A stretch of DNA of 24,099 bases from positions 1 through 24,099 of the forward strand of contig DATCJY010000052.1 in NCBI GenBank assembly GCA_036562565.1. The letters are read 5' to 3'. The DNA comes from DATCJY01 sp036562565 (GTDB lineage: Bacteria > Bacteroidota > Bacteroidia > Flavobacteriales_D > Sanyastnellaceae). How positions within the stretch are numbered: position 1 is the first letter of the stretch; each line of letters starts with the position of its first letter. Both the position numbers and the translations under genes were made by a program. Under the pieces are notes generated by a model. It had not been told where the DNA came from, made no database searches, and was given only the letters and a program-made list of their open reading frames with translations. Below, piece by piece: positions 14,564 through 21,602 of the stretch.

Positions 14564-15155
14564 GCAAAAGCGCTGGCTTGTCATATTGACATTCGGCTGT
14601 ATCGCCCTCCTCGTACTTTTTTTATCGTTGCCAAAAAATCCTTCATCAGCTCTGGAAAAAGCGGTTAACCCATTCACTGCCAATCCGGACTCTCTCAAGC
14701 TGATGCAGGCAGTAGAATTGGTCAATGGGCCTAACCCGATGGAAGGCATCAACCTGTTGCGCGAATTGATTGAGAAAGATTCCAACAACGTAGATGCCCA
14801 CTATTACTTAGGTTTATTCTCTGTAAAGAGCGGTCAGATAGAAAAGGCCGAAGAGCGCTTTGCAAAAGTGCTGGCCCTGCGTCCCGATGATATTCGCTAT
14901 CAAGTGGAAGTCGGATACCAGTACATGGTTTTGCAGATGCCGGAAAAAGGACTCGTTTGTTTCGAGCGGGCACTTCAACTGGACTCTACAGACAATAACT
15001 CACTATTTTTCTCAGCCCAGGCTTTGGAGCAACTCGGAAGACTGGCTGAAGCAAAAAGAAATTACGAGCAACTTTTGCGTCACAACACCGATGAGGTAGT
15101 GGCAGAAAAGGTGCAAGAATTCATAGATAACATTAACAAGCAATTAATACCGTAG
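14556..15155 (+). CDS. TPR protein with N-terminal membrane anchor
   Basis: 199 residues from ATG 14556, which lies inside the HU 3' end and overlaps it by 8 bp. The start MPKQKRWLVILTFGCIALLV gives a basic lead and one hydrophobic segment (about 8-26), an uncleaved anchor by appearance. The remainder is helical TPR repeats with the typical pattern: VDAHYYLGLFSVKSGQIE, KAEERFAKVLALRPDDIR, GLVCFERALQLDSTD and LEQLGRLAEAKRNYEQLL, roughly three to four repeats. It is therefore a membrane-tethered scaffold facing the periplasm or cytoplasm, which the sequence does not decide. Position between HU and the 31-residue ribosomal-like protein suggests co-transcription, but no specific partner can be named. 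Confidence 0.88.
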   Translation: MPKQKRWLVILTFGCIALLVLFLSLPKNPSSALEKAVNPFTANPDSLKLMQAVELVNGPNPMEGINLLRELIEKDSNNVDAHYYLGLFSVKSGQIEKAEERFAKVLALRPDDIRYQVEVGYQYMVLQMPEKGLVCFERALQLDSTDNNSLFFSAQALEQLGRLAEAKRNYEQLLRHNTDEVVAEKVQEFIDNINKQLIP

Positions 15156-15159
15156 AAAA

Positions 15160-15255
15160 ATGCCTTGCGGAAAGAAAAGAAAACGCCATAAGATGGCGAC
15201 CCACAAAAGAAAGAAACGCCTCAGAAAGAACCGTCACAAGAAAAAAGTAAGATAG
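15160..15255 (+). CDS. AURKAIP1/COX24-like small basic protein, 31 residues
   Basis: Very small, strongly basic protein: it begins MPCGKKRKRHKMATHKRK and ends RLRKNRHKKKVR. The segment KMATHKRKKRLRKNRHK matches the short AURKAIP1/COX24 domain family (PF08213), whose mitochondrial member mS38 and mycobacterial counterpart bS22 are small-subunit ribosomal proteins. By that relation I infer binding to rRNA in the ribosomal small subunit. It is encoded 4 bp after the TPR stop codon, so it is translated from the HU operon transcript. It is too short for most gene callers but the composition, codon phase and exact family match make it convincing. Confidence 0.85.
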   Translation: MPCGKKRKRHKMATHKRKKRLRKNRHKKKVR

Positions 15256-15290
15256 TACTTTTTTTGAAGTAAAGTTTTAGCAACCAATAG

Positions 15291-15321
15291 CCACACAGTA
15301 TGGTCACCCCATGCTGTGTGG
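15291..15321 (+). ncRNA. Hairpin in the rng leader
   Basis: CCACACAGTATGG and CCATGCTGTGTGG pair over 13 bp with one G-U wobble, closed by the loop TCACC. No T-run follows, so it does not look like a terminator. It lies about 75 nt before the RNase E/G start and 36 nt after the small basic gene. It may be a processing site, an autoregulatory element, or an attenuator. Confidence 0.5.
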
Positions 15322-15372
15322 TGGTGTTGCATTGCGGTGAATCACCAAATATGACGATTCATCCGCTGTGTG

Positions 15373-15388
15373 CTATTTTCTAAAATAG
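15373..15388. repeat. AT-rich perfect palindrome just before rng
   Basis: CTATTTT (15373-15379) and AAAATAG (15382-15388) with a 2-bp centre end 8 bp before ATG 15397, where a ribosome would bind. It may be an operator or a short hairpin affecting initiation. Confidence 0.45.
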
Positions 15389-15396
15389 TCTTGTGT

Positions 15397-16959
15397 ATGG
15401 AAGTGACGGAAAATGCAGAACTGGTAGTTAATTCTACCTCCTCGGGGGTTGAAATTGCACTGCTGCATAACAAGGTATTAATAGAGCTGCATCGTGAGCA
15501 GCGAAATCAAGAGTATGCTGTTGGAGATATTTATCTTGGCAGGATTAAAAAGATTTTGCCTCACCTCAATGCTTGCTTTGTTGATGTCGGTTATGCAAAG
15601 GATGCCTTTCTGCACTATCTGGACTTGGGTCCGCAGTTCGCGAGCCTCAACGCTTACACAAGAAAAACCATCAATAAGGAACTGAAGACATCGGATTTGA
15701 TGTCTTTCCAGACGCTTCCTGATATTGATAAGAACGGAAAAATCAAAGATGTAGTCGGTCAGGGCTATGTTATTCCCGTTCAGGTTGCTAAAGAACCAAT
15801 TTCTCAAAAAGGGCCACGTCTTACGTCCGAAATCACCTTAGCCGGCCGCTATCTTGTTCTGGTTCCTTTTTCCAACAAGATATCTATCTCCGGACGTATC
15901 ACTGATGATGCCGAGCGCGACCGCTTGCGCAAACTCGTGCAAAGCATCCGCCCAACCAACATGGGGGTCATCATCCGTACCCAAGCCGAGGAGGCTAGTG
16001 TGTCCGAGTTGGATCAAGACCTGCAAGAACTCGTTAAGCGTTGGGATGAACTCTTCCGAAACATGCGGAACGCTCGTGCTCCGCAACGCGTGTTAGGTGA
16101 AATCAGCAAAACTTCCTCTATTCTTCGCGACATTCTTAACGAGAACTTCACGGCCATTCACGTCAATGATGAGCAGGTTGGTGCGGAGATCAAAGCCTAT
16201 CTCAAATCATTCAACCACTCTGAAAGCATCGTTAAGTTCCACAAACTTCCCGACCTCTTTGATGCGTTCAACATTCATAAACAAATCAAACAGAGCTTCG
16301 GAAAGCAGGTCAACCTCAAAAGCGGTGCATACCTAATTATTGAACATACCGAAGCGATGCACGTTATTGATGTCAATAGCGGTAATCGCAAAACTTCAAC
16401 GGCCGCCAATCAAGAAGAAAATGCATTTCAGACCAACTTGGAATGTGCCAAAGAGATTGCGCGCTTGCTACGCTTGCGCGATATGGGGGGTATCATCTGT
16501 ATCGACTTCATAGACATGCAGAACAAAGAGCATCAGAAAAAACTTTCTGACTCACTGCGTGAATTCATGAAAGATGATAAAGCCAAGCACAACGTACTTC
16601 CTCCAAGTCGCTTTGGTGTGGTGGAAATCACCCGCGAGCGCGTGAGACCCGTTACCAAAGTTGTCACCACTGAGAAGTGCCCCAGTTGTGATGGAAAAGG
16701 TACCATTCAGTCCTCATTGCTCTTCACGGAGGAGTTGGAGAGTGCTGTGCGCTTCCTATCTGAAGAAGGTACACATAAGAACATTCGCTTGGTAGTTCAC
16801 CCGATTGTGGAGGCCTACCTCAACCGCGGCTTCTTCAACAGTGTTGCACGCAGCTGGCGCAAGAAGTACAAAATCAAACTCAAAGTAGAAGCTTCCTCCA
16901 GCATTGCCTTATTGGAGTATCATTTTTACGGAGAAGAGGGCGAAGAGATCAGTATCTAA
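15397..16959 (+). CDS. rng: Ribonuclease E/G family endoribonuclease
   Basis: 520-residue single-strand-specific endoribonuclease for mRNA decay and rRNA/tRNA maturation. The ATG at 15397 (MEVTENAELVVNSTSS) is preferred over an upstream in-frame start. An S1 domain (about 40-130) is shown by VGDIYLGRIKKILPHLNA, CFVDVGYAKDAFLHYLDL. The 5'-sensor and catalytic core follow. Catalytic magnesium ligands are Asp-325 (HVIDVNSGN) and Asp-370 (ICIDFIDM). The zinc-link cysteines are 428 and 431 (CPSCDGKG). There is no long C-terminal scaffold region, so it is the compact RNase G-like form. Its 3' end overlaps the convergent HD gene by 4 bp. Its leader has a strong hairpin, reminiscent of the autoregulated E. 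coli rne leader, though sequence and structure are not claimed to be homologous. Confidence 0.94.
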   Translation: MEVTENAELVVNSTSSGVEIALLHNKVLIELHREQRNQEYAVGDIYLGRIKKILPHLNACFVDVGYAKDAFLHYLDLGPQFASLNAYTRKTINKELKTSDLMSFQTLPDIDKNGKIKDVVGQGYVIPVQVAKEPISQKGPRLTSEITLAGRYLVLVPFSNKISISGRITDDAERDRLRKLVQSIRPTNMGVIIRTQAEEASVSELDQDLQELVKRWDELFRNMRNARAPQRVLGEISKTSSILRDILNENFTAIHVNDEQVGAEIKAYLKSFNHSESIVKFHKLPDLFDAFNIHKQIKQSFGKQVNLKSGAYLIIEHTEAMHVIDVNSGNRKTSTAANQEENAFQTNLECAKEIARLLRLRDMGGIICIDFIDMQNKEHQKKLSDSLREFMKDDKAKHNVLPPSRFGVVEITRERVRPVTKVVTTEKCPSCDGKGTIQSSLLFTEELESAVRFLSEEGTHKNIRLVVHPIVEAYLNRGFFNSVARSWRKKYKIKLKVEASSSIALLEYHFYGEEGEEISI

Positions 16960-18191
16960 ATCTCCGGATAAGCCACAAAATACTTCTGAACCGTTTCACT
17001 GAGGGCCGCCAGATTGGTTTGGTCACTGACCTGAACTGCGTCTTTCACTTCCCCGTTCTTCATCAAGATTTTGATGGTATCGTGCTTGCGGTTGTAGGCT
17101 TTATTGTCCACACTGTCATTGAGAACAAAGTAACTCGCTTCATCCATCGTGATGCCATAATGTGCAGCAACTTTTTGGCGTATCGCATTTACATAACCGG
17201 CATCAAACGGTTCTTTGCGCAACTCTATCTTCAATAAATCGCGCTTAAGAATCTTAGAAGCCAATGTGGAAAGCACCGTGTCGGAGTGGGTTTGCCAAAC
17301 CTTCAGCGATAAGGTGATGTCAAAATCATCCAGTTGTGCATAGTGATGCAATGCCTCTCCTCCATTTTGAAACTCCTCTTTGGATATTTCATTGTATAAG
17401 AAGTAGCGCAAGGAGGGTGAGCAGAATAGCTCCACACCTTGCAAAGCCAATTCGCGGGCGCGCTTCATTGCACTGATGAGCATGTGCTCTGCGCTGAGTA
17501 CGGTCTTGTGCAGATAGACTTGCCAATACATGAACCTACGCGCCACGATAAATTTCTCGATGCTGTAGATACCCTTTTCTTCTACAACCAATTGGTCATT
17601 CACCACATCGAGCATTTTCAGGATGCGCTCTGAACCCACTTGACCTTCCACCACACCACTGAAGAAGCTATCGCGTGCGAGGTAATCAAGGCGGTCCATA
17701 TCCAACTGGCTGCTCACCAGTTCATGCAAGAATTTTTTGTGATAACGGTTATTGAAAATATCAATGGCGAGTGAAAGCTTTCCGTCAAAATCTTTATTCA
17801 ACTCTTCCATCATGATAGAAGAGATGTACTCATGATGAACACCTTTTGCCAAAATAAATTCCAAGGCATGGCTGAACGGACCGTGGCCAATATCATGAAG
17901 CAAAATGGCCGCTAGCAACCCGATTTCTTCCTCCTCAGTAATTTCGTGATTGCGCAAACGAATCTCATCAATTGCATTCTGCATAAGATGCATTGCTCCC
18001 ACTGCATGCTGGAAACGATTATGCAACGCACCGGGATATACCAAGTGCGACAACCCCATCTGCGCCACTCTTCTCAGGCGCTGATACCAAGGGTGGTCAA
18101 TGAGTTGTAGAATAAAAGGATGACGGATGGTTACAAAACCGTAAACAGGATCATTGATGATTTTTCGCTTGGGAGAGTTCTTTGTATTCAC
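16956..18191 (-). CDS. HD-domain phosphohydrolase (SAMHD1/dGTPase-like)
   Basis: 411-residue soluble HD-superfamily phosphohydrolase, likely acting on deoxynucleoside triphosphates or related nucleotides. The core runs IINDPVYGFVTIRHPF, WYQRLRRVAQMGLSHLVY, then HNRFQHAVGAMHLM (metal His-62), LLHDIGHGPFSHALE (His-99/Asp-100) and SSQLDMDRLDYLARD with the last metal Asp. This order is that of the YdhJ/SAMHD1-type family. The start is a GTG at 18189-18191: it is directly preceded by an in-frame TAA and no ATG is available. The substrate cannot be fixed from sequence. It ends tail to tail with RNase E/G, overlapping by 4 bp, and is divergent from porX. In other Bacteroidota I recall a homologue beside lpxD, a gene not present here. 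Confidence 0.9.
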   Translation of the reverse strand: MNTKNSPKRKIINDPVYGFVTIRHPFILQLIDHPWYQRLRRVAQMGLSHLVYPGALHNRFQHAVGAMHLMQNAIDEIRLRNHEITEEEEIGLLAAILLHDIGHGPFSHALEFILAKGVHHEYISSIMMEELNKDFDGKLSLAIDIFNNRYHKKFLHELVSSQLDMDRLDYLARDSFFSGVVEGQVGSERILKMLDVVNDQLVVEEKGIYSIEKFIVARRFMYWQVYLHKTVLSAEHMLISAMKRARELALQGVELFCSPSLRYFLYNEISKEEFQNGGEALHHYAQLDDFDITLSLKVWQTHSDTVLSTLASKILKRDLLKIELRKEPFDAGYVNAIRQKVAAHYGITMDEASYFVLNDSVDNKAYNRKHDTIKILMKNGEVKDAVQVSDQTNLAALSETVQKYFVAYPEI

Positions 18192-18217
18192 TTACGTACT
18201 GTGCTAAATCTGAGCAC

Positions 18218-18225
18218 CAAAGATA
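18218..18225 (-). promoter_or_regulatory. Possible -7 element of the HD gene
   Basis: Minus strand TATCTTTG, an exact TAnnTTTG match 26 bp before the GTG start. No -33 TTG is seen at the right distance. The leader would be about 20 nt. Confidence 0.38.
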
Positions 18226-18275
18226 CACGCGCAGAAAGCCTTAAATTTGACATCCCTTTAAAGTACTGCGCAAAA

Positions 18276-18298
18276 GGAACCGTTCCATAAGTCGGTTC
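18276..18298. repeat. Inverted repeat in the porX upstream region
   Basis: GAACCG (18277-18282) and CGGTTC (18293-18298) are separated by 10 bp. A second small palindrome, GGAACCGTTCC (18276-18286), overlaps its left arm. It may be an operator or RNA structure for porX. Confidence 0.4.
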
Positions 18299-18331
18299 TA
18301 ACATTATTTATTAAGCTAAAAACAATATAGA

Positions 18332-18351
18332 AGCTTTCCGCGCGTAAAGCT
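18332..18351. repeat. Second inverted repeat in the porX leader
   Basis: AGCTTT (18332-18337) and AAAGCT (18346-18351) with an 8-bp GC-rich spacer end 24 bp before the porX ATG. A stem here could influence porX translation or mark a regulator site. The arms are short. Confidence 0.4.
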
Positions 18352-18375
18352 CATCTCAAATACCCATTAAGATAT

Positions 18376-19929
18376 ATGTCAAATGAACGCATACTCTGGG
18401 CCGATGACGAAATTGATTTATTGAAACCGCATATTCTTTTCCTTCAACAGAAGGGCTATGATGTGGTCACCGTCAACAATGGCTCGGAAGCCGTAGACAA
18501 AGTAAAAGAGAATTATTTTGATATCGTTTTCCTCGATGAAAACATGCCGGGCATCAATGGCTTGACGGCATTGCAACGCATCAAGGAAATCGACCCCACA
18601 CTTCCGGTAGTCATGATCACCAAGAGTGAGGAAGAGCACATCATGGAAGATGCGATTGGGTCAAAAATTTCCGATTACCTCATCAAACCGGTCAATCCGA
18701 ATCAAATCTTGCTTTCACTCAAAAAGAACTTGGATGAGCGCAGGCTTGTGAGTGAGAAGAAAACGAGCGACTACCGTCAGGAATTTCGGGAGATAGCCAT
18801 GCGCCTTGGCGATAAAATGGATCACAACGAATGGACGGAGTTTTACCGCAAGCTCGTGCATTGGAGCATGGAGCTATCGGATTTGGAAGACGAAGGCATG
18901 ACGGGCATCTTCCACGCACAACACATCGAGGCCAATGAGCAGTTTTCGAAATTCATCAAAAACAACTACCTCGATTGGTTGAAGAACACCGCCAATGCAC
19001 CTACCATGTCGCACACATTGGTAAAAGAAAAAGTGGTTCCCGTGCTCAAGCAAGAGAGCGGTTCGGTGTTTATGGTGGTGATAGATAACCTGCGCTTTGA
19101 CCAGTGGCGTGTCATTTTGCCAAAGCTCAAGGAGATGTTTCGTGTAGAAACGGAGGAGCTCTTCTACTCCATCCTTCCAACGGCCACACATTATGCACGC
19201 AATGCGCTATTTGCAGGCCTTATGCCGAGTGAGATTGAAAAACTTCATCCACAACTTTGGCTCAACGAAGATGACGAAGGCGGAAAGAATATGCATGAAG
19301 AAGAGCTCATGGCGGCTCAATTGAAACGCCTTGGTCTCAATCTCAAATTTAGCTATAACAAAATCACCAACCTCAATGCAGGCCGCAAGCTCAATGACAG
19401 TTTCAGCAACCTCTTGAGCAATCAGCTCAACGTGATTGTATACAACTTCGTGGACATGTTGAGCCATGCGCGCACGGAGATGGAAGTGATAAAAGAATTG
19501 GCGGATGATGAAGCGGCTTATCGCAGCATCACAGCCAGCTGGTTTGATCACTCACCATTGCTTGATATACTCAAGAAGATTGCAGAGAATAACGGTACGC
19601 TCATTATTACTACCGATCACGGAACCATTCGTGTAGACAATCCTGTGAAAGTGGTTGGGGACCGCAACACCAATACCAACTTGCGTTACAAAGCCGGGAA
19701 AAACCTCAACTACAACCCGAAAGAAGTGTTTGAAATTCGCAATCCGGCTGAGGCATTCTTGCCTAAAATCAATGTGAGCACTGCCTACATCTTTGCGCAG
19801 AACAACGACTTCTTTGTTTATCCGAACAACTACAATCAGTTCGTGAACTTCTATCAGAATACCTTCCAACATGGCGGTATCAGCATGGAAGAAATGATAA
19901 TTCCTTTTGCCGTGCTCAAAGCGAAATAA
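18376..19929 (+). CDS. porX: PorX-type response regulator with PglZ domain
   Basis: 517-residue response regulator of the PorX/PorY system controlling type IX secretion genes. The N-terminal receiver domain (about 1-120) has acidic residues Asp-10/Asp-11, phosphoacceptor Asp-54 in FDIVFLDENMPGING, and the Lys of SDYLIKPVNP. After a helical linker comes a PglZ domain (about 210-517) of the alkaline-phosphatase superfamily. Candidate metal and active-site residues are Asp-237 (VVIDNLRFD), Thr-271 (LPTATHYARNAL), Asp-360/His-364 (NFVDMLSHAR), Asp-414/His-415 (TTDHGT) and His-499 (FQHGGISMEEM). All are present, so the phosphodiesterase activity reported for Porphyromonas PorX is probably retained. 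The gene has a 184-bp upstream region with two inverted repeats. It is followed 5 bp later by tsaE, a recurrent arrangement. Confidence 0.95.
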   Translation: MSNERILWADDEIDLLKPHILFLQQKGYDVVTVNNGSEAVDKVKENYFDIVFLDENMPGINGLTALQRIKEIDPTLPVVMITKSEEEHIMEDAIGSKISDYLIKPVNPNQILLSLKKNLDERRLVSEKKTSDYRQEFREIAMRLGDKMDHNEWTEFYRKLVHWSMELSDLEDEGMTGIFHAQHIEANEQFSKFIKNNYLDWLKNTANAPTMSHTLVKEKVVPVLKQESGSVFMVVIDNLRFDQWRVILPKLKEMFRVETEELFYSILPTATHYARNALFAGLMPSEIEKLHPQLWLNEDDEGGKNMHEEELMAAQLKRLGLNLKFSYNKITNLNAGRKLNDSFSNLLSNQLNVIVYNFVDMLSHARTEMEVIKELADDEAAYRSITASWFDHSPLLDILKKIAENNGTLIITTDHGTIRVDNPVKVVGDRNTNTNLRYKAGKNLNYNPKEVFEIRNPAEAFLPKINVSTAYIFAQNNDFFVYPNNYNQFVNFYQNTFQHGGISMEEMIIPFAVLKAK

Positions 19930-19934
19930 GCAGG

Positions 19935-20348
19935 ATGGATGCAGTGAGTAGAATGCAAGTTCAGCACATTGAAGAGCTGAAAGAAGTAGCACAACGATTC
20001 ATACAACACTATCCGGAAGGTGGCGTGTTTGAATTGCGCGGGCACATGGGTGCCGGCAAAACCACATTGGTAAAAGCCATCTGCAATGAGCTAGGACTGA
20101 AACAGACATCTAGTCCTACGTTCGCTCTCGTCAACGTTTACAAGAATGATAAACACACGGTGTATCATTTTGATTTGTACAGGCTGAAATCATTGGAAGA
20201 GGCTCTGGACTTTGGCTTTGATGAATACCTTGATGAAGCGGGCTACATTTTTATAGAGTGGCCAGATGTTGTGGAGGATATACTACCGGAAGATACAAGT
20301 CTTATAACCATCGAAGAAGAAAACGGTAAACGAACCATTGTTTTTTAA
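19935..20348 (+). CDS. tsaE: tRNA t6A37 threonylcarbamoyltransferase ATPase TsaE
   Basis: 137-residue P-loop ATPase of the t6A37 tRNA modification complex (with TsaB and TsaD) in the cytoplasm. Walker A is GHMGAGKTT (residues 36-44), followed by LKQTSSPTFALVNVY and YHFDLYRLKSLEEALDFG. Then comes FDEYLDEAGYIFIEWPD, where IEWP is the TsaE hallmark. The start is ATG 19935, which overlaps a run of two ATGs in different frames; MQVQHIEELK (19953) is an alternative. It begins 5 bp after porX and is closed by a terminator. It is therefore co-transcribed with porX and there is no sign of a mechanistic link. Confidence 0.94.
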   Translation: MDAVSRMQVQHIEELKEVAQRFIQHYPEGGVFELRGHMGAGKTTLVKAICNELGLKQTSSPTFALVNVYKNDKHTVYHFDLYRLKSLEEALDFGFDEYLDEAGYIFIEWPDVVEDILPEDTSLITIEEENGKRTIVF

Positions 20349-20352
20349 TCCC

Positions 20353-20383
20353 AAAAAAAAGCCGCTTTTTCAAGCGGCTTTTT
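20353..20383. terminator. Bidirectional terminator between tsaE and the PorG-like gene
   Basis: Stem GCCGCTT (20361-20367) / AAGCGGC (20372-20378) with loop TTTC, flanked by an A-run on the left and TTTTT on the right. It lies 5-35 bp past the tsaE stop and is the only clear stop between the convergent genes. Confidence 0.9.
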
Positions 20384-20409
20384 CATTGGAATATTATCGA
20401 TACGAAGCA

Positions 20410-21447
20410 TTAGAACTTCGCACGTGATCTTCTAACAGTAGCACGGTTCTTCACCCAGCTGTATTTAGACTTATAGAACTTACTTCTACCGCGTATCACT
20501 TTACCCACTGTAAACTGTGTGGTGATATAGTGGTCGTTACGGATACGGGAGCCATCACCATCGTGCAAACCACGAGGCGATTGGCCTTCTGGACCGCGGT
20601 CGGATTGATATCTGAAGTCATTGAGCGAACCTACCGGAGGAGAATCAAACGGACGCTCCAAGTTCACTTGTTCAATCAACTCTTGATATGTCTGTGATTG
20701 CAAGTCAAGCGCCAATGCCATATCTCCTTCATTCTTCGGGTTTGGCTTGTAGTAGCGCGTTGAAACATCATCGAGGTAATCACTGAAGGTAGTTCTCCAA
20801 GAGATTTCCCAACCAAATCTCCATTCTTTATTGTGAGTGAAATAGAATCCCACACCAAGGGGGATTGCTACACCGAATGCACTGTAGGTAGCACCTTCTG
20901 TACGCAAGTCGCGTAAAGCATACCATGTGTTGTCCACGAAATCACCTGGCTTTTTATCACCCGGATCTTCCATGTTGGTACCATCATAAACAAGACGCGC
21001 CTTAGGATTGCTGTAGTATGCAGACACTCCACCAAAGAGGTAAAGTTTGAAATCCGGGTTATAGAAACCGGTGTTACCCACGTCATTGTCATACCACACT
21101 GTCAATTCACCGCGCGCACCCAACTCGAACATATCGTTGCGGAAGTGAAGGTTCCTTGCTCTGCGTGGAGCATAAGTAGTATTGGCATCAGAGTCCTGAA
21201 TGCGGAGATAATCCAAGTTTGCAGCAATCGAGAAACGTTTGGAGAACTTATAACGGCCATAGGCACCGGCAGCCCAACGCGTTTGATTCAAGTGCATATC
21301 GACAACGAAATCTCTGCGCTCGAGTTCCTTACCACCTATGTCTCCCAAGTAGTTAGCAGCTCCAAGCTTGATACCATAGTCCCATTGGTATTGGGCCAAA
21401 GCATCCATTGAAACGGCCAATAGTGCAAAAAATAAAAGTCTCTTCAT
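20410..21447 (-). CDS. PorG-like outer-membrane beta-barrel (DUF6089 family)
   Basis: 345-residue outer-membrane protein that I match to DUF6089/PorG. A signal peptide MKRLLFFALLAVSMDALAQ precedes YQWDYGIKLGAANYLGDIGG, the family's start after cleavage. The body is rich in alternating aromatic/polar strands ending in Tyr or Trp pairs, as in a small barrel: WAAGAYGRYKFSKRFSIA, KLYLFGGVSAYYSNPKA and WRFGWEISWRTTFSDYLD. The C-terminal extension (about 300-345, ending RRSRAKF) is basic. PorG in Porphyromonas is a T9SS outer-membrane component linked to the PorK/PorN ring. That link here is inference, supported by the neighbourhood with porX. The gene is single, with its own promoter; its 3' end faces tsaE. 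Confidence 0.85.
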   Translation of the reverse strand: MKRLLFFALLAVSMDALAQYQWDYGIKLGAANYLGDIGGKELERRDFVVDMHLNQTRWAAGAYGRYKFSKRFSIAANLDYLRIQDSDANTTYAPRRARNLHFRNDMFELGARGELTVWYDNDVGNTGFYNPDFKLYLFGGVSAYYSNPKARLVYDGTNMEDPGDKKPGDFVDNTWYALRDLRTEGATYSAFGVAIPLGVGFYFTHNKEWRFGWEISWRTTFSDYLDDVSTRYYKPNPKNEGDMALALDLQSQTYQELIEQVNLERPFDSPPVGSLNDFRYQSDRGPEGQSPRGLHDGDGSRIRNDHYITTQFTVGKVIRGRSKFYKSKYSWVKNRATVRRSRAKF

Positions 21448-21488
21448 TTCGCCAGAATTTGACGTGGGTTTAAATAAAATACAAGCGG

Positions 21489-21519
21489 CTAATGTAAGTA
21501 CTTGAACCTAATCTGCCAA
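21489..21519 (-). promoter_or_regulatory. Promoter of the PorG-like gene
   Basis: On the minus strand TTG (21517-21519), 20 bp, then TACATTAG (21489-21496), one mismatch from TAnnTTTG. The leader would be about 40 nt. The 7-bp inverted repeat below lies between and over these boxes. Confidence 0.42.
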
Positions 21520-21523
21520 GTAC
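21498..21523. repeat. Inverted repeat overlapping the porG promoter
   Basis: GTACTTG (21498-21504) and CAAGTAC (21517-21523), perfect 7-bp arms 12 bp apart. The right arm contains the proposed -33 TTG and the left arm abuts the -7 box, so a bound regulator would block polymerase. Confidence 0.5.
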
Positions 21524-21568
21524 AATCGTTGTGCATTCTTTACGTTAGCTTCCGGAGGATGTTCCAAT

Positions 21569-21576
21569 TAGTTTTG
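21569..21576 (+). promoter_or_regulatory. Possible -7 element of the flavoprotein gene
   Basis: TAGTTTTG, an exact TAnnTTTG match, with the near-match TTA (21545-21547) 21 bp upstream in place of TTG. Transcription would begin near 21583, about 20 nt before ATG 21603. Confidence 0.4.
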
Positions 21577-21602
21577 GCACCACATAATAGACACAAATAT
21601 TT

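Noticed and set aside
15256..15271. TACTT/AAGTA stem with T-rich loop after the small basic gene as a terminator.
   Set aside because: Only five base pairs and the T-run lies in the loop rather than after the stem.
18242..18249. TAAATTTG as a porX promoter -7 box.
   Set aside because: Exact box but no TTG upstream at -33 and a leader of about 120 nt; not strong enough to call.
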